Assembly (NCBI GenBank): GCA_035318925.1
Contig: DATHDS010000030.1
Coordinates: 77,648 to 141,647, forward strand
Length of the DNA stretch: 64,000 nucleotides
Reading direction: 5' to 3'
Source: VAXT01 sp035318925
GTDB lineage: Bacteria; Actinomycetota; Thermoleophilia; Gaiellales; Gaiellaceae
In this document: positions 50,877 to 59,120 of the stretch, piece after piece
Layout of the letters: every line of letters begins with the position of its first letter
Numbering within the stretch: the stretch's first letter is position 1
Position numbers and translations under genes: made by a program
The notes under the pieces: generated by a model
Database searches by the model: none
Told to the model about the DNA's origin: nothing
The model's input: the letters and a program-made list of their open reading frames with translations, nothing else

Positions 50877-51874
50877 GCTATCCGAAGATCGAGCTGCACG
50901 TCCACCTCGAGGGCACGGTCCGGCCCGAGACGCTGCTCGAGATCGCGCGGCGGAACGACTACGCGCTGCCGGTGGACACGGTCGAGGGCCTCCAGGAGCT
51001 CTACGCCTTTCGCGACTTCGAGCACTTCATCGAGGTCTGGATCTTGACGACGCACGCCATGCGAACCGCGAACGACTTCCGCCAAGTCGTCGTCGACTAC
51101 GCGGCCGAGGCCGCCTCGCACGGGGCCGTTTACCTCGAGGCCATCTTCTCTCCGGCGGAGCGCATCTCCCGCGGCGTCGACTGGGACGAGATCTTCAGCG
51201 GCTACTGCGACGGAGTCCAGGAGGCCGAGGAGCTACACGAGGTCACGGTCCGTCTCACGCCGGACATCTACCGCGGCGCGGAGCTGGAGCAGGCGCACAC
51301 CGTCGTCCGCTACGCGGCGAGGTACCGAGAGCGCGGCGTGGTCGGCGTCGGCCTCGGCGGTCTGGAGGCGCAATTCCCGCCGGAGCCGTACGCCGAGGTG
51401 TTCGCACAGGCGAAGGCCGAGGGTCTGGGCTCCGTGCCGCATGCAGGCGAGCACGCCGGACCGGCATCCGTCCGCGGCGCGCTCGACGCGCTGCAGGCAG
51501 ATCGCATCCGGCACGGCTTCCGCGCGGTCGAGGACAACGAGCTCGTCGCCGAGCTTGCGCAGCGCGGGACCGTGTTGGACATCACGCCGATCTCGAACCT
51601 CCGCACCGGAGCCGTCGCCACGCTTGCAGACCACCCATTGCCGGCGCTCGTTGCGGCCGGCGTGCGCTGCTCGATCTCGACCGACGACCCCGCCATGTTC
51701 GACACCGATCTCACCCGGGACTACGACGCGGCGGCCTCCCTCGGGGTCGATGCGCGGTCCGCCTACGAGGCGGGAATCGAGGGCGCGCTCTGCGACGAGG
51801 CAACCCGGGAACGGCTGCGCGAGGTGGGCAAGAACTGCGACTGGGCCCGTTTGGCTGAGGCCAAGCTAGTCTAA
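50873..51874 (+). CDS. add: Adenosine deaminase-family protein
   Basis: A 333-aa metal-dependent amidohydrolase. Zinc and catalytic motifs: IELHVHLEGTVRPETLLEIA (HxH), VPHAGEHAG (His, Glu), RIRHGFRAVED (His) and CSISTDDPAMF (Asp-Asp). It hydrolyses adenosine, adenine or 6-aminodeoxyfutalosine; the sequence alone does not separate these. TTG start overlapping tatC by four bases, which is the only start consistent with the motif near the N-terminus. Confidence 0.9.
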   Translation: MSYPKIELHVHLEGTVRPETLLEIARRNDYALPVDTVEGLQELYAFRDFEHFIEVWILTTHAMRTANDFRQVVVDYAAEAASHGAVYLEAIFSPAERISRGVDWDEIFSGYCDGVQEAEELHEVTVRLTPDIYRGAELEQAHTVVRYAARYRERGVVGVGLGGLEAQFPPEPYAEVFAQAKAEGLGSVPHAGEHAGPASVRGALDALQADRIRHGFRAVEDNELVAELAQRGTVLDITPISNLRTGAVATLADHPLPALVAAGVRCSISTDDPAMFDTDLTRDYDAAASLGVDARSAYEAGIEGALCDEATRERLREVGKNCDWARLAEAKLV

Positions 51875-51880
51875 GAACGT

Positions 51881-52744
51881 ATGGCCAGGTCAGGCGCTCG
51901 TCGCAAACAACGCCCCACGCCCAAGCCGCCGCCGCGCGGCTCGCGCTCCGCTCCGACGCGGCACGAGTTCAGCGCGGTCGAAGCGGCGATGTTCTTCCCG
52001 AAGCTCCGACGCCAGGCGAAGTGGGTTTTCGTCTTCCTCGCGCTCACGTTCGGGATCGGCTTCGTCGCCTTTGGTGTCGGGAGCGGCGGCAACGGGATCG
52101 GCGACATCTTCCAGGGCCTGCAACGGACCTCCTCGAGCGGCCCGTCCGTCGGCGATGCGCAGAAGAAGATCGCCAAGGGCGACCTGACCGCGTACAAGGA
52201 GCTGGCCGAGGCCTACCGGGCCGACGGTAACGAGGACGCCGCCATCGCAGCCGGTGAGAAGTACGTCCAGGCGCGGCCCAAGGACTACGAGTTCATGCGG
52301 GCGCTCGCGGGCGAGTACCAGGGCAAGGCCTCGAGGCTCAGTCAAGAGGGAACGGCTATCCAGCAGAGCCTGGCCGCGTCGACCGCGGGGACGACCTTCT
52401 CCCTCCCGCAGAACACGGTGCTGGGACGGGCGCTCGGTACCCCGCGCATCGACCAGGAGTTGACTACCGCGGCGAACACGAAGCTGACCGAGCTGTACTC
52501 GGGCAGCACGACCGCGAACACACGTGCGACGCAGCTGTTCCAGGCGGTCGCCAACGTGCGGCGCGACGACGTCCTGCTCCAGCTCCTGCTCGCCAACTCG
52601 GCGTACCAGGCGCAACAGGCGCCGGTCGCGCTCAAGGCCGCTGCGCGGGTGATCAGGCTCGCTCCCGACAGCCAGGAGGCAGCGCAGGCCAAGCAGCTCG
52701 TCCAGCTGATCAAGCTCCAGGCCCGCCGTGTTCCTGGCCGTTAG
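51881..52744 (+). CDS. TPR-like membrane protein
   Basis: A 287-aa protein with a basic, Pro-rich N-terminus (residues 1-45), one membrane segment (WVFVFLALTFGIGFVAFGV, about 48-66) and an extracytoplasmic helical region with TPR-like units (AYKELAEAYRADGNEDAAIAAGEKYV; LLLANSAYQAQQAPVALKAAARVI). Its C-terminal KQLVQLIKLQ is amphipathic. No Shine-Dalgarno before the ATG, only six bases after add. Probably a scaffold for envelope proteins; unproven. Confidence 0.7.
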   Translation: MARSGARRKQRPTPKPPPRGSRSAPTRHEFSAVEAAMFFPKLRRQAKWVFVFLALTFGIGFVAFGVGSGGNGIGDIFQGLQRTSSSGPSVGDAQKKIAKGDLTAYKELAEAYRADGNEDAAIAAGEKYVQARPKDYEFMRALAGEYQGKASRLSQEGTAIQQSLAASTAGTTFSLPQNTVLGRALGTPRIDQELTTAANTKLTELYSGSTTANTRATQLFQAVANVRRDDVLLQLLLANSAYQAQQAPVALKAAARVIRLAPDSQEAAQAKQLVQLIKLQARRVPGR

Positions 52745-52768
52745 ACTCACCCAGTCTTGGAGGGGCCT

Positions 52769-53131
52769 GTGAACTTCGATGTGAAGACCGACAAGGTCGA
52801 CGACGGCACCTACGTCATCTCGCTGACGGGGGAGGTCGACCTGTACACCGCGCCCGAGTTCAAGCAGCAGTTGCTCGACGTGATCAGCGAGGGCGGCCAG
52901 GACGTCGTCGTCGACTTCTCCGACACGACGTTCATCGACTCGACGACGCTCGGCGTCCTCGTGGGCGGGGTCAAGCGGCTGCGGGCGCAGGACGGCCGGC
53001 TCTCGCTCGTCTGTAGCGACCGCAACATCACGAAGATCTTCGAGATCACGGGGCTCGACCGCGTCTTCACGATCTACCCGACCCGCGACGAGGCGCTCGC
53101 CAAGACCGGCGCCTCCAGCCAGCCTACGTAA
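52769..53131 (+). CDS. STAS-domain anti-sigma factor antagonist
   Basis: A 120-aa SpoIIAA-like protein. GTG 52769 is chosen because GGAGG lies five bases upstream; an upstream TTG would bury that site. STAS pattern: YVISLTGEVDLYTAPEFKQQL, VVVDFSDTTFIDSTTLGVLVG (phosphorylatable Ser in DST) and LVCSDRNITKIFEITGLDRVF. In partner switching, it frees a sigma factor when dephosphorylated. No anti-sigma kinase lies next to it. Confidence 0.92.
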   Translation: MNFDVKTDKVDDGTYVISLTGEVDLYTAPEFKQQLLDVISEGGQDVVVDFSDTTFIDSTTLGVLVGGVKRLRAQDGRLSLVCSDRNITKIFEITGLDRVFTIYPTRDEALAKTGASSQPT

Positions 53132-53133
53132 CG

Positions 53134-53817
53134 TTGCGCGCCCTGTTTGGCGCTCTGCTGGCCGGGCTGGTCCTTGTCGCGAGCGGCTGCGGTACCGGCG
53201 GGGTTGCGAAGAGCGGGGATGCGAACAATGGGAAGAAGCTCTTCCTGAGCACGGGGCGCTGCGGCAGTTGCCACACGCTGAAGGACGCTGCCTCGAAGGG
53301 AAACGTCGGCCCGAACCTCGACCATGCGTTCGAGCGCTCGAAGGCGGAGGGCATCAAGCAGAGCACGATCCAGAACGTCGTCCTCGACCAGATCCGCTTC
53401 CCGACGAGCGTCAGCGGCATGCCCAAGAATCTCGTCAAGGGACAGGATGCCGACGACGTCTCGGCCTACGTCGCCCAGTGCGCCGCTTCGACGGACAAGG
53501 TGGCGTGTCCCGGCATCGTCGCGGGCAGCGGAGGAATGGGCCTCTACGCGTCTCTCGGCTGCCAGGGGTGTCACTCGCTGGACGGCTCGCCGTCGACCGG
53601 GCCGACGTTCAAGGGTCTCTACGGCTCGACCGTGAAGCTCACGAACGGCCAGAGCGTCAAGGCCGACGACCAGTACCTGCTCGAGGCGATCCTCGACCCC
53701 GACAAGCAGATCGTCACCGGCTACCAGCCTGGGGTGATGAGCGCGGTGATCGCGAAGGGGCAGGTCTCACAGGCCGACGCGAAGACGCTCGTTCAGTTCA
53801 TCAAGCAGAAGAAGTAG
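53134..53817 (+). CDS. Dihaem cytochrome c lipoprotein
   Basis: A 227-aa lipoprotein (RALFGALLAGLVLVASGC) with two cytochrome c domains: haem motifs CGSCH (residues about 43-47) and CQGCH (about 143-147), with Met ligands likely in VSGMPKNL and PGVMSAVI. TTG start with no obvious ribosome site, two bases after the STAS stop. Located tail-to-tail with the oxidase operon, so it may deliver electrons to the CuA site of CtaC; inference from place. Confidence 0.88.
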   Translation: MRALFGALLAGLVLVASGCGTGGVAKSGDANNGKKLFLSTGRCGSCHTLKDAASKGNVGPNLDHAFERSKAEGIKQSTIQNVVLDQIRFPTSVSGMPKNLVKGQDADDVSAYVAQCAASTDKVACPGIVAGSGGMGLYASLGCQGCHSLDGSPSTGPTFKGLYGSTVKLTNGQSVKADDQYLLEAILDPDKQIVTGYQPGVMSAVIAKGQVSQADAKTLVQFIKQKK

Positions 53818-53823
53818 CCGCCT

Positions 53824-54486
53824 CTAAGGGGTCGGCTCGCGGCTTCCCTGCTCGGCCTCGAGGTCGACGACGACGTGCGTGATCGGGACTGCGAAGCGCT
53901 CCCGGGCCGCATCGACGATCCCTCGCTCGAGCCAGTGCGATCGGCCCTCCGGATGGGTCGAGATGATGATCTCGTCGGGGCCGAAGAGCCGGACCGCGTC
54001 CTCCATCGCCTGGAGCGGCTCGGCGTCGCCGACCTCGCCCTTCGCGTCCAGCCCGGCCTCGCGGAGGCGGGCGAGGCTCGCGTTCAGCCGCTCCTGGGCC
54101 TGCGCGCGCGCCCCATCCTCGTCGGACGCCCAGTGCCGAACGGCGGTGTTGAGCGCGGGGCAGACGACCAGCACGTGCTCGTCGTAGCCCTCCGAGCGGC
54201 GGCGAATCTCCTCGCGCAGAAGCCCGCCGCCGACGGTCTCGTTCGCGATCACGAGGATGCGGTGCTCGTTCTCACCACCACGCCGGGCGGAGACCGTCTG
54301 CCTCATAGGCTCGGCGCGGCGCGCGCGGACCAGGTACACGACCCCCGCGAGCGTGAGCAGGACGAAGACTGCGAGCCCGGCCCACTTGTCGATCGCAAGC
54401 GCGGCGATCGCGATCGCAGCGAAATACCCGACCGTGACCAGGAGAAATCGATACGCCTCCTCCTCGCTTCGGAACGGGTTAATCAT
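53824..54486 (-). CDS. Two-TM protein fused to UspA-like domain, in oxidase operon
   Basis: A 220-aa protein. Two membrane segments (FLLVTVGYFAAIAIAALAI; AVFVLLTLAGVVYLV, residues 15-55), comparable in size to subunit IV of actinobacterial oxidases, then a UspA-like alpha/beta domain (HRILVIANETVGGGLLREEI, LAREAGLDAKGEVGDAEPLQAM-type middle, DEIIISTHPEGRSHWLERGI, VPITHVVVDL). It starts three bases after the ctaE stop. The same Usp-like domain occurs twice in the gene at 55249. Role unknown; a regulatory or nucleotide-sensing part of the oxidase is an inference. Confidence 0.75.
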   Translation of the reverse strand: MINPFRSEEEAYRFLLVTVGYFAAIAIAALAIDKWAGLAVFVLLTLAGVVYLVRARRAEPMRQTVSARRGGENEHRILVIANETVGGGLLREEIRRRSEGYDEHVLVVCPALNTAVRHWASDEDGARAQAQERLNASLARLREAGLDAKGEVGDAEPLQAMEDAVRLFGPDEIIISTHPEGRSHWLERGIVDAARERFAVPITHVVVDLEAEQGSREPTP

Positions 54487-54488
54487 GG

Positions 54489-55085
54489 CTAGAGGATGTA
54501 CACCGTCGTGTAGACCACGATCCACATTACGTCGACGAAGTGCCAGTAGATCCCCGGAATCTCGACGCCTCGGTGGTCCTCGGGCGTGAAATGACCGCGG
54601 AACGCGCGCACGGTCGCGAAGCTGAGCAGCGTCAGCCCGACGAAGACGTGGGCTCCGTGCAAGCCGGTGAGGCCGTAGAAGCTCGAGCCGAAGGCCCCGT
54701 CGTGCGGCGCGAATCCGATCCGGGAGTACTCGCGAGCCTGGGTGAGCAGGAAGGTCAGCCCGAGGGCGAGCGTCAACACGAGGCCCGCCTGCATGCCGGC
54801 GCGGTTGCCGCGCTTGATCGCCTGGAGCGACCAGTGCATCGTGAAGCTCGATGTGAGCAGGATCAGCGTGTTCACCCCGGCTACGAACACGGGCAGGTGG
54901 AAAGGATGCGGCGGCCACTCGGGAGCGCCGCCGACGACCCGGACGAAGAAATAGGCCGTGAAGAACGAGCCGAAGAGCATGATCTCGGACGCGATGAACA
55001 GCAGCATCCCGAGCGTCGACGAGTCGACGCGCGAGCTCTGGTTCGCGATCGGCGGACCGTGATGAGCTTCGGCGTGGACGGTCAC
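54489..55085 (-). CDS. ctaE: Cytochrome c oxidase subunit III
   Basis: A 198-aa five-helix subunit III. GTG at 55085 has AAGGG seven bases upstream, giving VTVHAEAHHGPP. Marks: SSTLGMLLFIASEIMLFGSFFTAYF, TSSFTMHWSLQAIKRGN, FYGLTGLHGAHVFVGL and IPGIYWHFVDVMWIVVYTTVY. Stabilises the catalytic core of the oxidase. Confidence 0.94.
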   Translation of the reverse strand: MTVHAEAHHGPPIANQSSRVDSSTLGMLLFIASEIMLFGSFFTAYFFVRVVGGAPEWPPHPFHLPVFVAGVNTLILLTSSFTMHWSLQAIKRGNRAGMQAGLVLTLALGLTFLLTQAREYSRIGFAPHDGAFGSSFYGLTGLHGAHVFVGLTLLSFATVRAFRGHFTPEDHRGVEIPGIYWHFVDVMWIVVYTTVYIL

Positions 55086-55159
55086 TAGTGGCCCTTCCGG
55101 TGATGCCGCCGAGCTTCTGGGTCGCGAGCACCAAGCCAGAGGCCGCACTCGACCGCGGG

Positions 55160-55176
55160 CAAGGCTAGTAGCCTTG
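55160..55176. promoter_or_regulatory. Palindromic site in the spacer before ctaE
   Basis: CAAGGCTAGTAGCCTTG: 7-bp perfect arms around AGT, in the 163-base gap between the tandem Usp gene and ctaE, about 75 bases before the ctaE start. Size and symmetry fit a dimeric regulator. No good -35/-10 pair could be placed with certainty. Confidence 0.45.
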
Positions 55177-55248
55177 ACAAGGGCGAGGGTGGGCTCTGGC
55201 GCCGCGTGATCGCGGGCCAGAAGCCGGCATGTATTGCCGGGAGGGCCA

Positions 55249-56073
55249 CTACACCGGGGCCTCGGAGACGACGACGTGCTCAACCGGCAGCCCGGAGTCG
55301 TCGTGGAGCCGCTGAACGAGGTTCTTGCGCAGCCACGGCGAGCGGTCGGGCGAGAAGGTCGAGACGATGATCTCGTCGGTGCGGTCGTCGTGGATCGCCT
55401 GCATGGCGGCCGTGTACGGGTCCGGATGCGAGACCTGGCCGTGCGCGTCGATGCCCTCGCCGCGCAGGATCGCGAGGGCCCTTCGCAGGCGGCGCTCGGC
55501 CTCGGGATGCTCGGCGCGGTTCGGGTCGCTCTGCGGGCTGAGGATCAGGAAGCTCGCGGGCGATCGCGCGGCGCGCTCCCGGATGCGCGCGAGCAGCGGG
55601 TCGCCGACGACGGTCTCGTTCGCGATCACGAGCACGTTCGCCTCACCGCCTTCGGCCTTCAGATCGACGACGACGTGCTCGACCGGCAGGCCCTGAGCCG
55701 CGTCGCGAATGCGGTCGATCACCTTGCGCTTCAACCAGGCCGAGCGCTCCTTCGGGTGCGTCGAGACGATGATCTCCGTCGGCTTCGGCTCGAGCATCCC
55801 GATCGCGTCGCGCACGGCGTCTGCCGGATCGGCCTCGACCACGAGCCCGTGGGCCGCGATGCCCGCCTCGTGGAGGGCGTCGAGCGTTCGGTCGAGGCGC
55901 CGGCCGGCCGCCGCGCGCCGCGTGTCCTCGTAGACGACGTACGCCGTGTGCGGATGGCTGACCGGGGCGAGAACGGTGATCAGATCCGCGCCGTCGGCGG
56001 CCCGGCGCTTCAGCGCCTCGATCAGGCTCGGCCCGGCGACCGTTTCGTTGGCGACCACCAAGACGTGACTCAC
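55249..56073 (-). CDS. Tandem UspA-like domain protein in oxidase operon
   Basis: A 274-aa soluble protein with two copies of one domain (residues 1-138 and 139-274): each opens VLVVANETVAG / VLVIANETVVG, has a middle with DALHEAGIAAHGLV / LRGEGIDAHGQV, then EIIVSTHPKERSAWLKR / EIIVSTFSPDRSPWLRK, and ends LPVEHVVV. It resembles universal stress proteins but the nucleotide-loop GxxGSxxG is not evident. GTG start overlaps the ctaD stop (GTGA), so it is translated with subunit I. Confidence 0.8.
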   Translation of the reverse strand: MSHVLVVANETVAGPSLIEALKRRAADGADLITVLAPVSHPHTAYVVYEDTRRAAAGRRLDRTLDALHEAGIAAHGLVVEADPADAVRDAIGMLEPKPTEIIVSTHPKERSAWLKRKVIDRIRDAAQGLPVEHVVVDLKAEGGEANVLVIANETVVGDPLLARIRERAARSPASFLILSPQSDPNRAEHPEAERRLRRALAILRGEGIDAHGQVSHPDPYTAAMQAIHDDRTDEIIVSTFSPDRSPWLRKNLVQRLHDDSGLPVEHVVVSEAPV

Positions 56074-58007
56074 GTCCTCTGCACCTCCTCGACCCCGTGG
56101 ACCCGCTCGCCGTTGAACACCGCGTGCCGCGCTCCCTCCACGCCGTACTCGTACGGCCCGCCGACGATCTGCGGAATCTCGTCGAAGTTGAAGATCGGCG
56201 GCGGCGACGAGACCTGCCACTCGAGCGTCATCGAACGCCACGGGTTCGAGCCGGCGAGCGGCCCTCGCAACCAGCTGACGATCATGTTGTAGACGAACAC
56301 CATGAACGATGCGCCGAGGAAGAACGAGGCGAGCGAGATGAACATGTTCCACGCCGCGAACCTCGGCGGGTAGTCGTAGACGCGGCGGTTCATTCCCTCC
56401 ACGCCGATGATGTGCATCGGGAAGAACGTCGCGTTGAAGCCGATGAACGTGAGCCAGAAGTGGAGCTTGCCCAGCCGCTCGTTGTACATCCGGCCGGTCA
56501 TCTTCGGGAACCAGTAGTAGATCCCGGCGAAGATCGTGAACAGCGAGCCACCGAGCAGCACGTAGTGGATGTGCGCGACGATGAAGTACGAGTCGGATGT
56601 GTGGATGTCGATCGGGACCGCGCCGAGCATGATCCCCGAGAGCCCGCCGATCACGAACATCGACACGAAGCCGAGGGCAAACAACATGGGCGTGGTTAAG
56701 TGCAGCCGACCTTCCCACGTCGTCGCAAGCCAGGAGAAGACCTTGATGCCCGTGGGGACGGCGATCAGCAGCGTCGTGATCATCATCGGCACGCGCAGCC
56801 AGGGCGCCATCCCGGAGACGAACATGTGGTGCGCCCACACCGAGAAGCCGAGCACGAGGATCGCGCAGAGCGAGAGCGCCATCAGCCGGTAGCCGAAGAT
56901 CGGTTTCCGGGACATGACGGAGATCACCTCGGAGGCGATCCCGAACCCGGGCAGCATCATGATGTAGACGGCCGGGTGTGAGTAGAACCAGAAGATGTGC
57001 TGGTAGCCGAGCACGTAGCCGCCGGCGTGGTAGTTGAAGAAGTTCGTGTGCATCAGCCGGTCGAACATGACGAAGAACTGCGATCCGGCGATGAACGGCG
57101 TGGCGAGCACGACGAGTAGCGACGTCGTGAAGTTCGCCCAGACGAGCAGCGGCATGCGCCAGAAGGTCATCCCCGGCGCCCGCATGGTGATGATCGTGAC
57201 CAGGAAGTTGAGGGCGGTCATGATCGACGACGCCCCCGCCCACTGGACGCCCATGTTGAACCAGACGTTGCTGTCCGTGCCTACCACCGAGAGCGGCGCG
57301 TAACCCGTCCAGCCGGCGCCGAAGCCGCCGCCGGGCACGGCGAGGCTCGAGAGCATCATGATCCCGGCGATCGGCAGCAGCCAGTACGAGAGCGCGTTCA
57401 AGCGTGGGAACGCCATGTCGGGCGCGCCGATCATCAGCGGGATGACGAAGTTCGCAAGGCCCGCGAAGGCCGGGATCACGAACAGGAAGATCATCAGCGC
57501 GGCGTGGACCGAGAAGAGGCCGTTGTACTCCTGCGGATCGAGGTACTGCGCGCCCGGCTTCGCCAGCTCGGCCCGGAAGATCATCGCCATCATGCCGCCG
57601 GCGAGGAAGAAGAAGATCGTCGTCACGAGGTACTGGATCCCGATCACCTTGTGGTCGGTGTTGACGCGGAAGTAGTCGCGCCAGCTGCGGGCGCCGTGGC
57701 CGGAGTGGTCCTCGGGCTCCGTCGGGCGGCCGAGCGCGTACTTGACCCAGTAGTCGAAGGCGCCGATCCCGGCCAGGAAGCCGATCGGAGCCATGATCAG
57801 CGCTCCGATCGAGACGATGATCAGCCAGTTGAAAACGGGGTCCCAGCCCGCGAGCGCCCGGAGCCCGACCACGAGCCCGAGCCCGATGCCGAAGAAGAGC
57901 GCCGTCATCCACGGGACGCGCAACCAGCCCGGCGCGAGCACGCGGCGCCAGCCCGTCGGCGGCGGCTTGGGGGGCGCGTGCGGCGTCTGCTCGGCGAGCT
58001 CGGTCAA
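56070..58007 (-). CDS. ctaD: Cytochrome c oxidase subunit I
   Basis: A 645-aa catalytic subunit. Haem a His in LFSVHAALMIFL, CuB His with crosslinked Tyr in FYSHPAVYIMMLPGFG, His-His in VWAHHMFVSG, and haem His pair in IVAHIHYVLLGG. The motif YSHPAVY instead of GHPEVY marks an A2-type oxidase, where the proton channel uses the Tyr-Ser pair. The N-terminus is longer than usual, with about 110 extra residues including two additional hydrophobic segments. Twelve bases after ctaC. Confidence 0.96.
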   Translation of the reverse strand: MTELAEQTPHAPPKPPPTGWRRVLAPGWLRVPWMTALFFGIGLGLVVGLRALAGWDPVFNWLIIVSIGALIMAPIGFLAGIGAFDYWVKYALGRPTEPEDHSGHGARSWRDYFRVNTDHKVIGIQYLVTTIFFFLAGGMMAMIFRAELAKPGAQYLDPQEYNGLFSVHAALMIFLFVIPAFAGLANFVIPLMIGAPDMAFPRLNALSYWLLPIAGIMMLSSLAVPGGGFGAGWTGYAPLSVVGTDSNVWFNMGVQWAGASSIMTALNFLVTIITMRAPGMTFWRMPLLVWANFTTSLLVVLATPFIAGSQFFVMFDRLMHTNFFNYHAGGYVLGYQHIFWFYSHPAVYIMMLPGFGIASEVISVMSRKPIFGYRLMALSLCAILVLGFSVWAHHMFVSGMAPWLRVPMMITTLLIAVPTGIKVFSWLATTWEGRLHLTTPMLFALGFVSMFVIGGLSGIMLGAVPIDIHTSDSYFIVAHIHYVLLGGSLFTIFAGIYYWFPKMTGRMYNERLGKLHFWLTFIGFNATFFPMHIIGVEGMNRRVYDYPPRFAAWNMFISLASFFLGASFMVFVYNMIVSWLRGPLAGSNPWRSMTLEWQVSSPPPIFNFDEIPQIVGGPYEYGVEGARHAVFNGERVHGVEEVQRT

Positions 58008-58019
58008 GGGGCGGTCAGA

Positions 58020-58748
58020 TTACCCAGGGGTCCCTTCGCTCCCCTGCTGTTGTGAGCGGGCCCACTCGTCGAACTGCGCCTCCGTCATCACGATCACCGG
58101 CGCCCGCATGAGGGCATGCCCGAGCCCGCAGAGCTCGGTACAGATGAGCGTCCGCGTCCCGACCTTCGTCGGCGTGATTCCGAGGTGGGTGACGATCCCG
58201 GGCACGGCGTCCTGCTTCTGCCTGAACTCGGGGACCCAGAAGGAGTGGATGACGTCGAGCGACCGCAGGCGAAGCTCGACCTGACGGCCTTCGACGAGCC
58301 GGAGCTGATCCGACTGAAAGCCGCCGTACTGCGGGTACTTGAAGTGCCAGGCGAACTGCTGCGCGGTCACGTCGACCACCAGGCGGTTCGACTTCAGCCT
58401 CCCGTTCTCCGCGAGCGCGACGGCGCTGAGGATCGCGATCACCGTCACGAGCACCGTCGGGATCGCCGTCCAGGCGATCTCGAGCCCCGTGTGCCCGTGG
58501 ATCGGCGGCCCGTCGGAGTCGTCGTCCGGGCGAACACGGAAGTTGACGACCGAGTAGATCGTGACCGCCGCGACGACCCCGAAGACCGAGATGCAGATCG
58601 CGACCACGAACCAGAAGACGAAGTCGATCCGACCGCCTTCCTTCGACTCGTCAGCGGGCAGCCACGGGATGAAGAGCGCGACTGCGGTGGCCACCGCAGC
58701 AGCCAGAAGACCGATCGTGACGACCCGGACAATTGCTCCCCTGCGCAC
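58020..58748 (-). CDS. ctaC: Cytochrome c oxidase subunit II
   Basis: A 242-aa subunit II. Two membrane helices (residues 8-28 and 45-68), then the cupredoxin domain: AQQFAWHFKYPQYGG, LDVIHSFWVPEF (CuA His) and the CuA loop CTELCGLGHALM with two Cys, His and Met. Receives electrons from a c-type cytochrome. No fused cytochrome c domain is present. First gene of the oxidase operon. Confidence 0.96.
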   Translation of the reverse strand: MRRGAIVRVVTIGLLAAAVATAVALFIPWLPADESKEGGRIDFVFWFVVAICISVFGVVAAVTIYSVVNFRVRPDDDSDGPPIHGHTGLEIAWTAIPTVLVTVIAILSAVALAENGRLKSNRLVVDVTAQQFAWHFKYPQYGGFQSDQLRLVEGRQVELRLRSLDVIHSFWVPEFRQKQDAVPGIVTHLGITPTKVGTRTLICTELCGLGHALMRAPVIVMTEAQFDEWARSQQQGSEGTPG

Positions 58749-58837
58749 TGGGACCGAGCCTACTCAACGCATCGATGCAATGCCGTAGTTAGCGACGGGC
58801 TCGCCGGGGGTAGTAGCAGACAAACAAAGGAGGTTCG

Positions 58838-59068
58838 ATGGGAATTGGAGCAAGTCTCGCTCTGATCGCAGGCGGTGCAATCCTCGTCTGGGGAGTGACC
58901 GGCCACGTGGCAGGCCTCGACGTCAACGCCATCGGGGTCATCCTGATGGTCGTCGGGATCGTCGGCCTCGTACTCTCGATCATCTTCTGGTCGTCGTGGG
59001 GTGGCGTGGGCGGCCGGCGGCGTGCAACGTACGTCGAAGAAGGCCCCCCGCCGGGTCCGGGCTCCTAG
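58838..59068 (+). CDS. Small two-TM protein, DUF6458-like
   Basis: A 76-aa membrane protein with an AAAGGAGG ribosome site six bases before ATG 58838. It begins GIGASLALIAGGAILVWGV and has a second segment (VILMVVGIVGLVLSIIFWS), then a basic-Pro tail. This is the pattern of the DUF6458 family of actinobacteria; function unknown. Confidence 0.8.
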   Translation: MGIGASLALIAGGAILVWGVTGHVAGLDVNAIGVILMVVGIVGLVLSIIFWSSWGGVGGRRRATYVEEGPPPGPGS

Positions 59069-59070
59069 AG

Positions 59071-59089
59071 CCCCGGCGTTTCTCCGGGG
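59071..59089. terminator. Hairpin between convergent genes
   Basis: CCCCGG and CCGGGG (59071-59076, 59084-59089) just after the small membrane gene. GC-rich stem without T-run; it may act as a weak bidirectional terminator with the M23 gene. Confidence 0.35.
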
Positions 59090-59120
59090 TCAGGCGGTGT
59101 CCTGGCCCCGGCGCGGCCTC

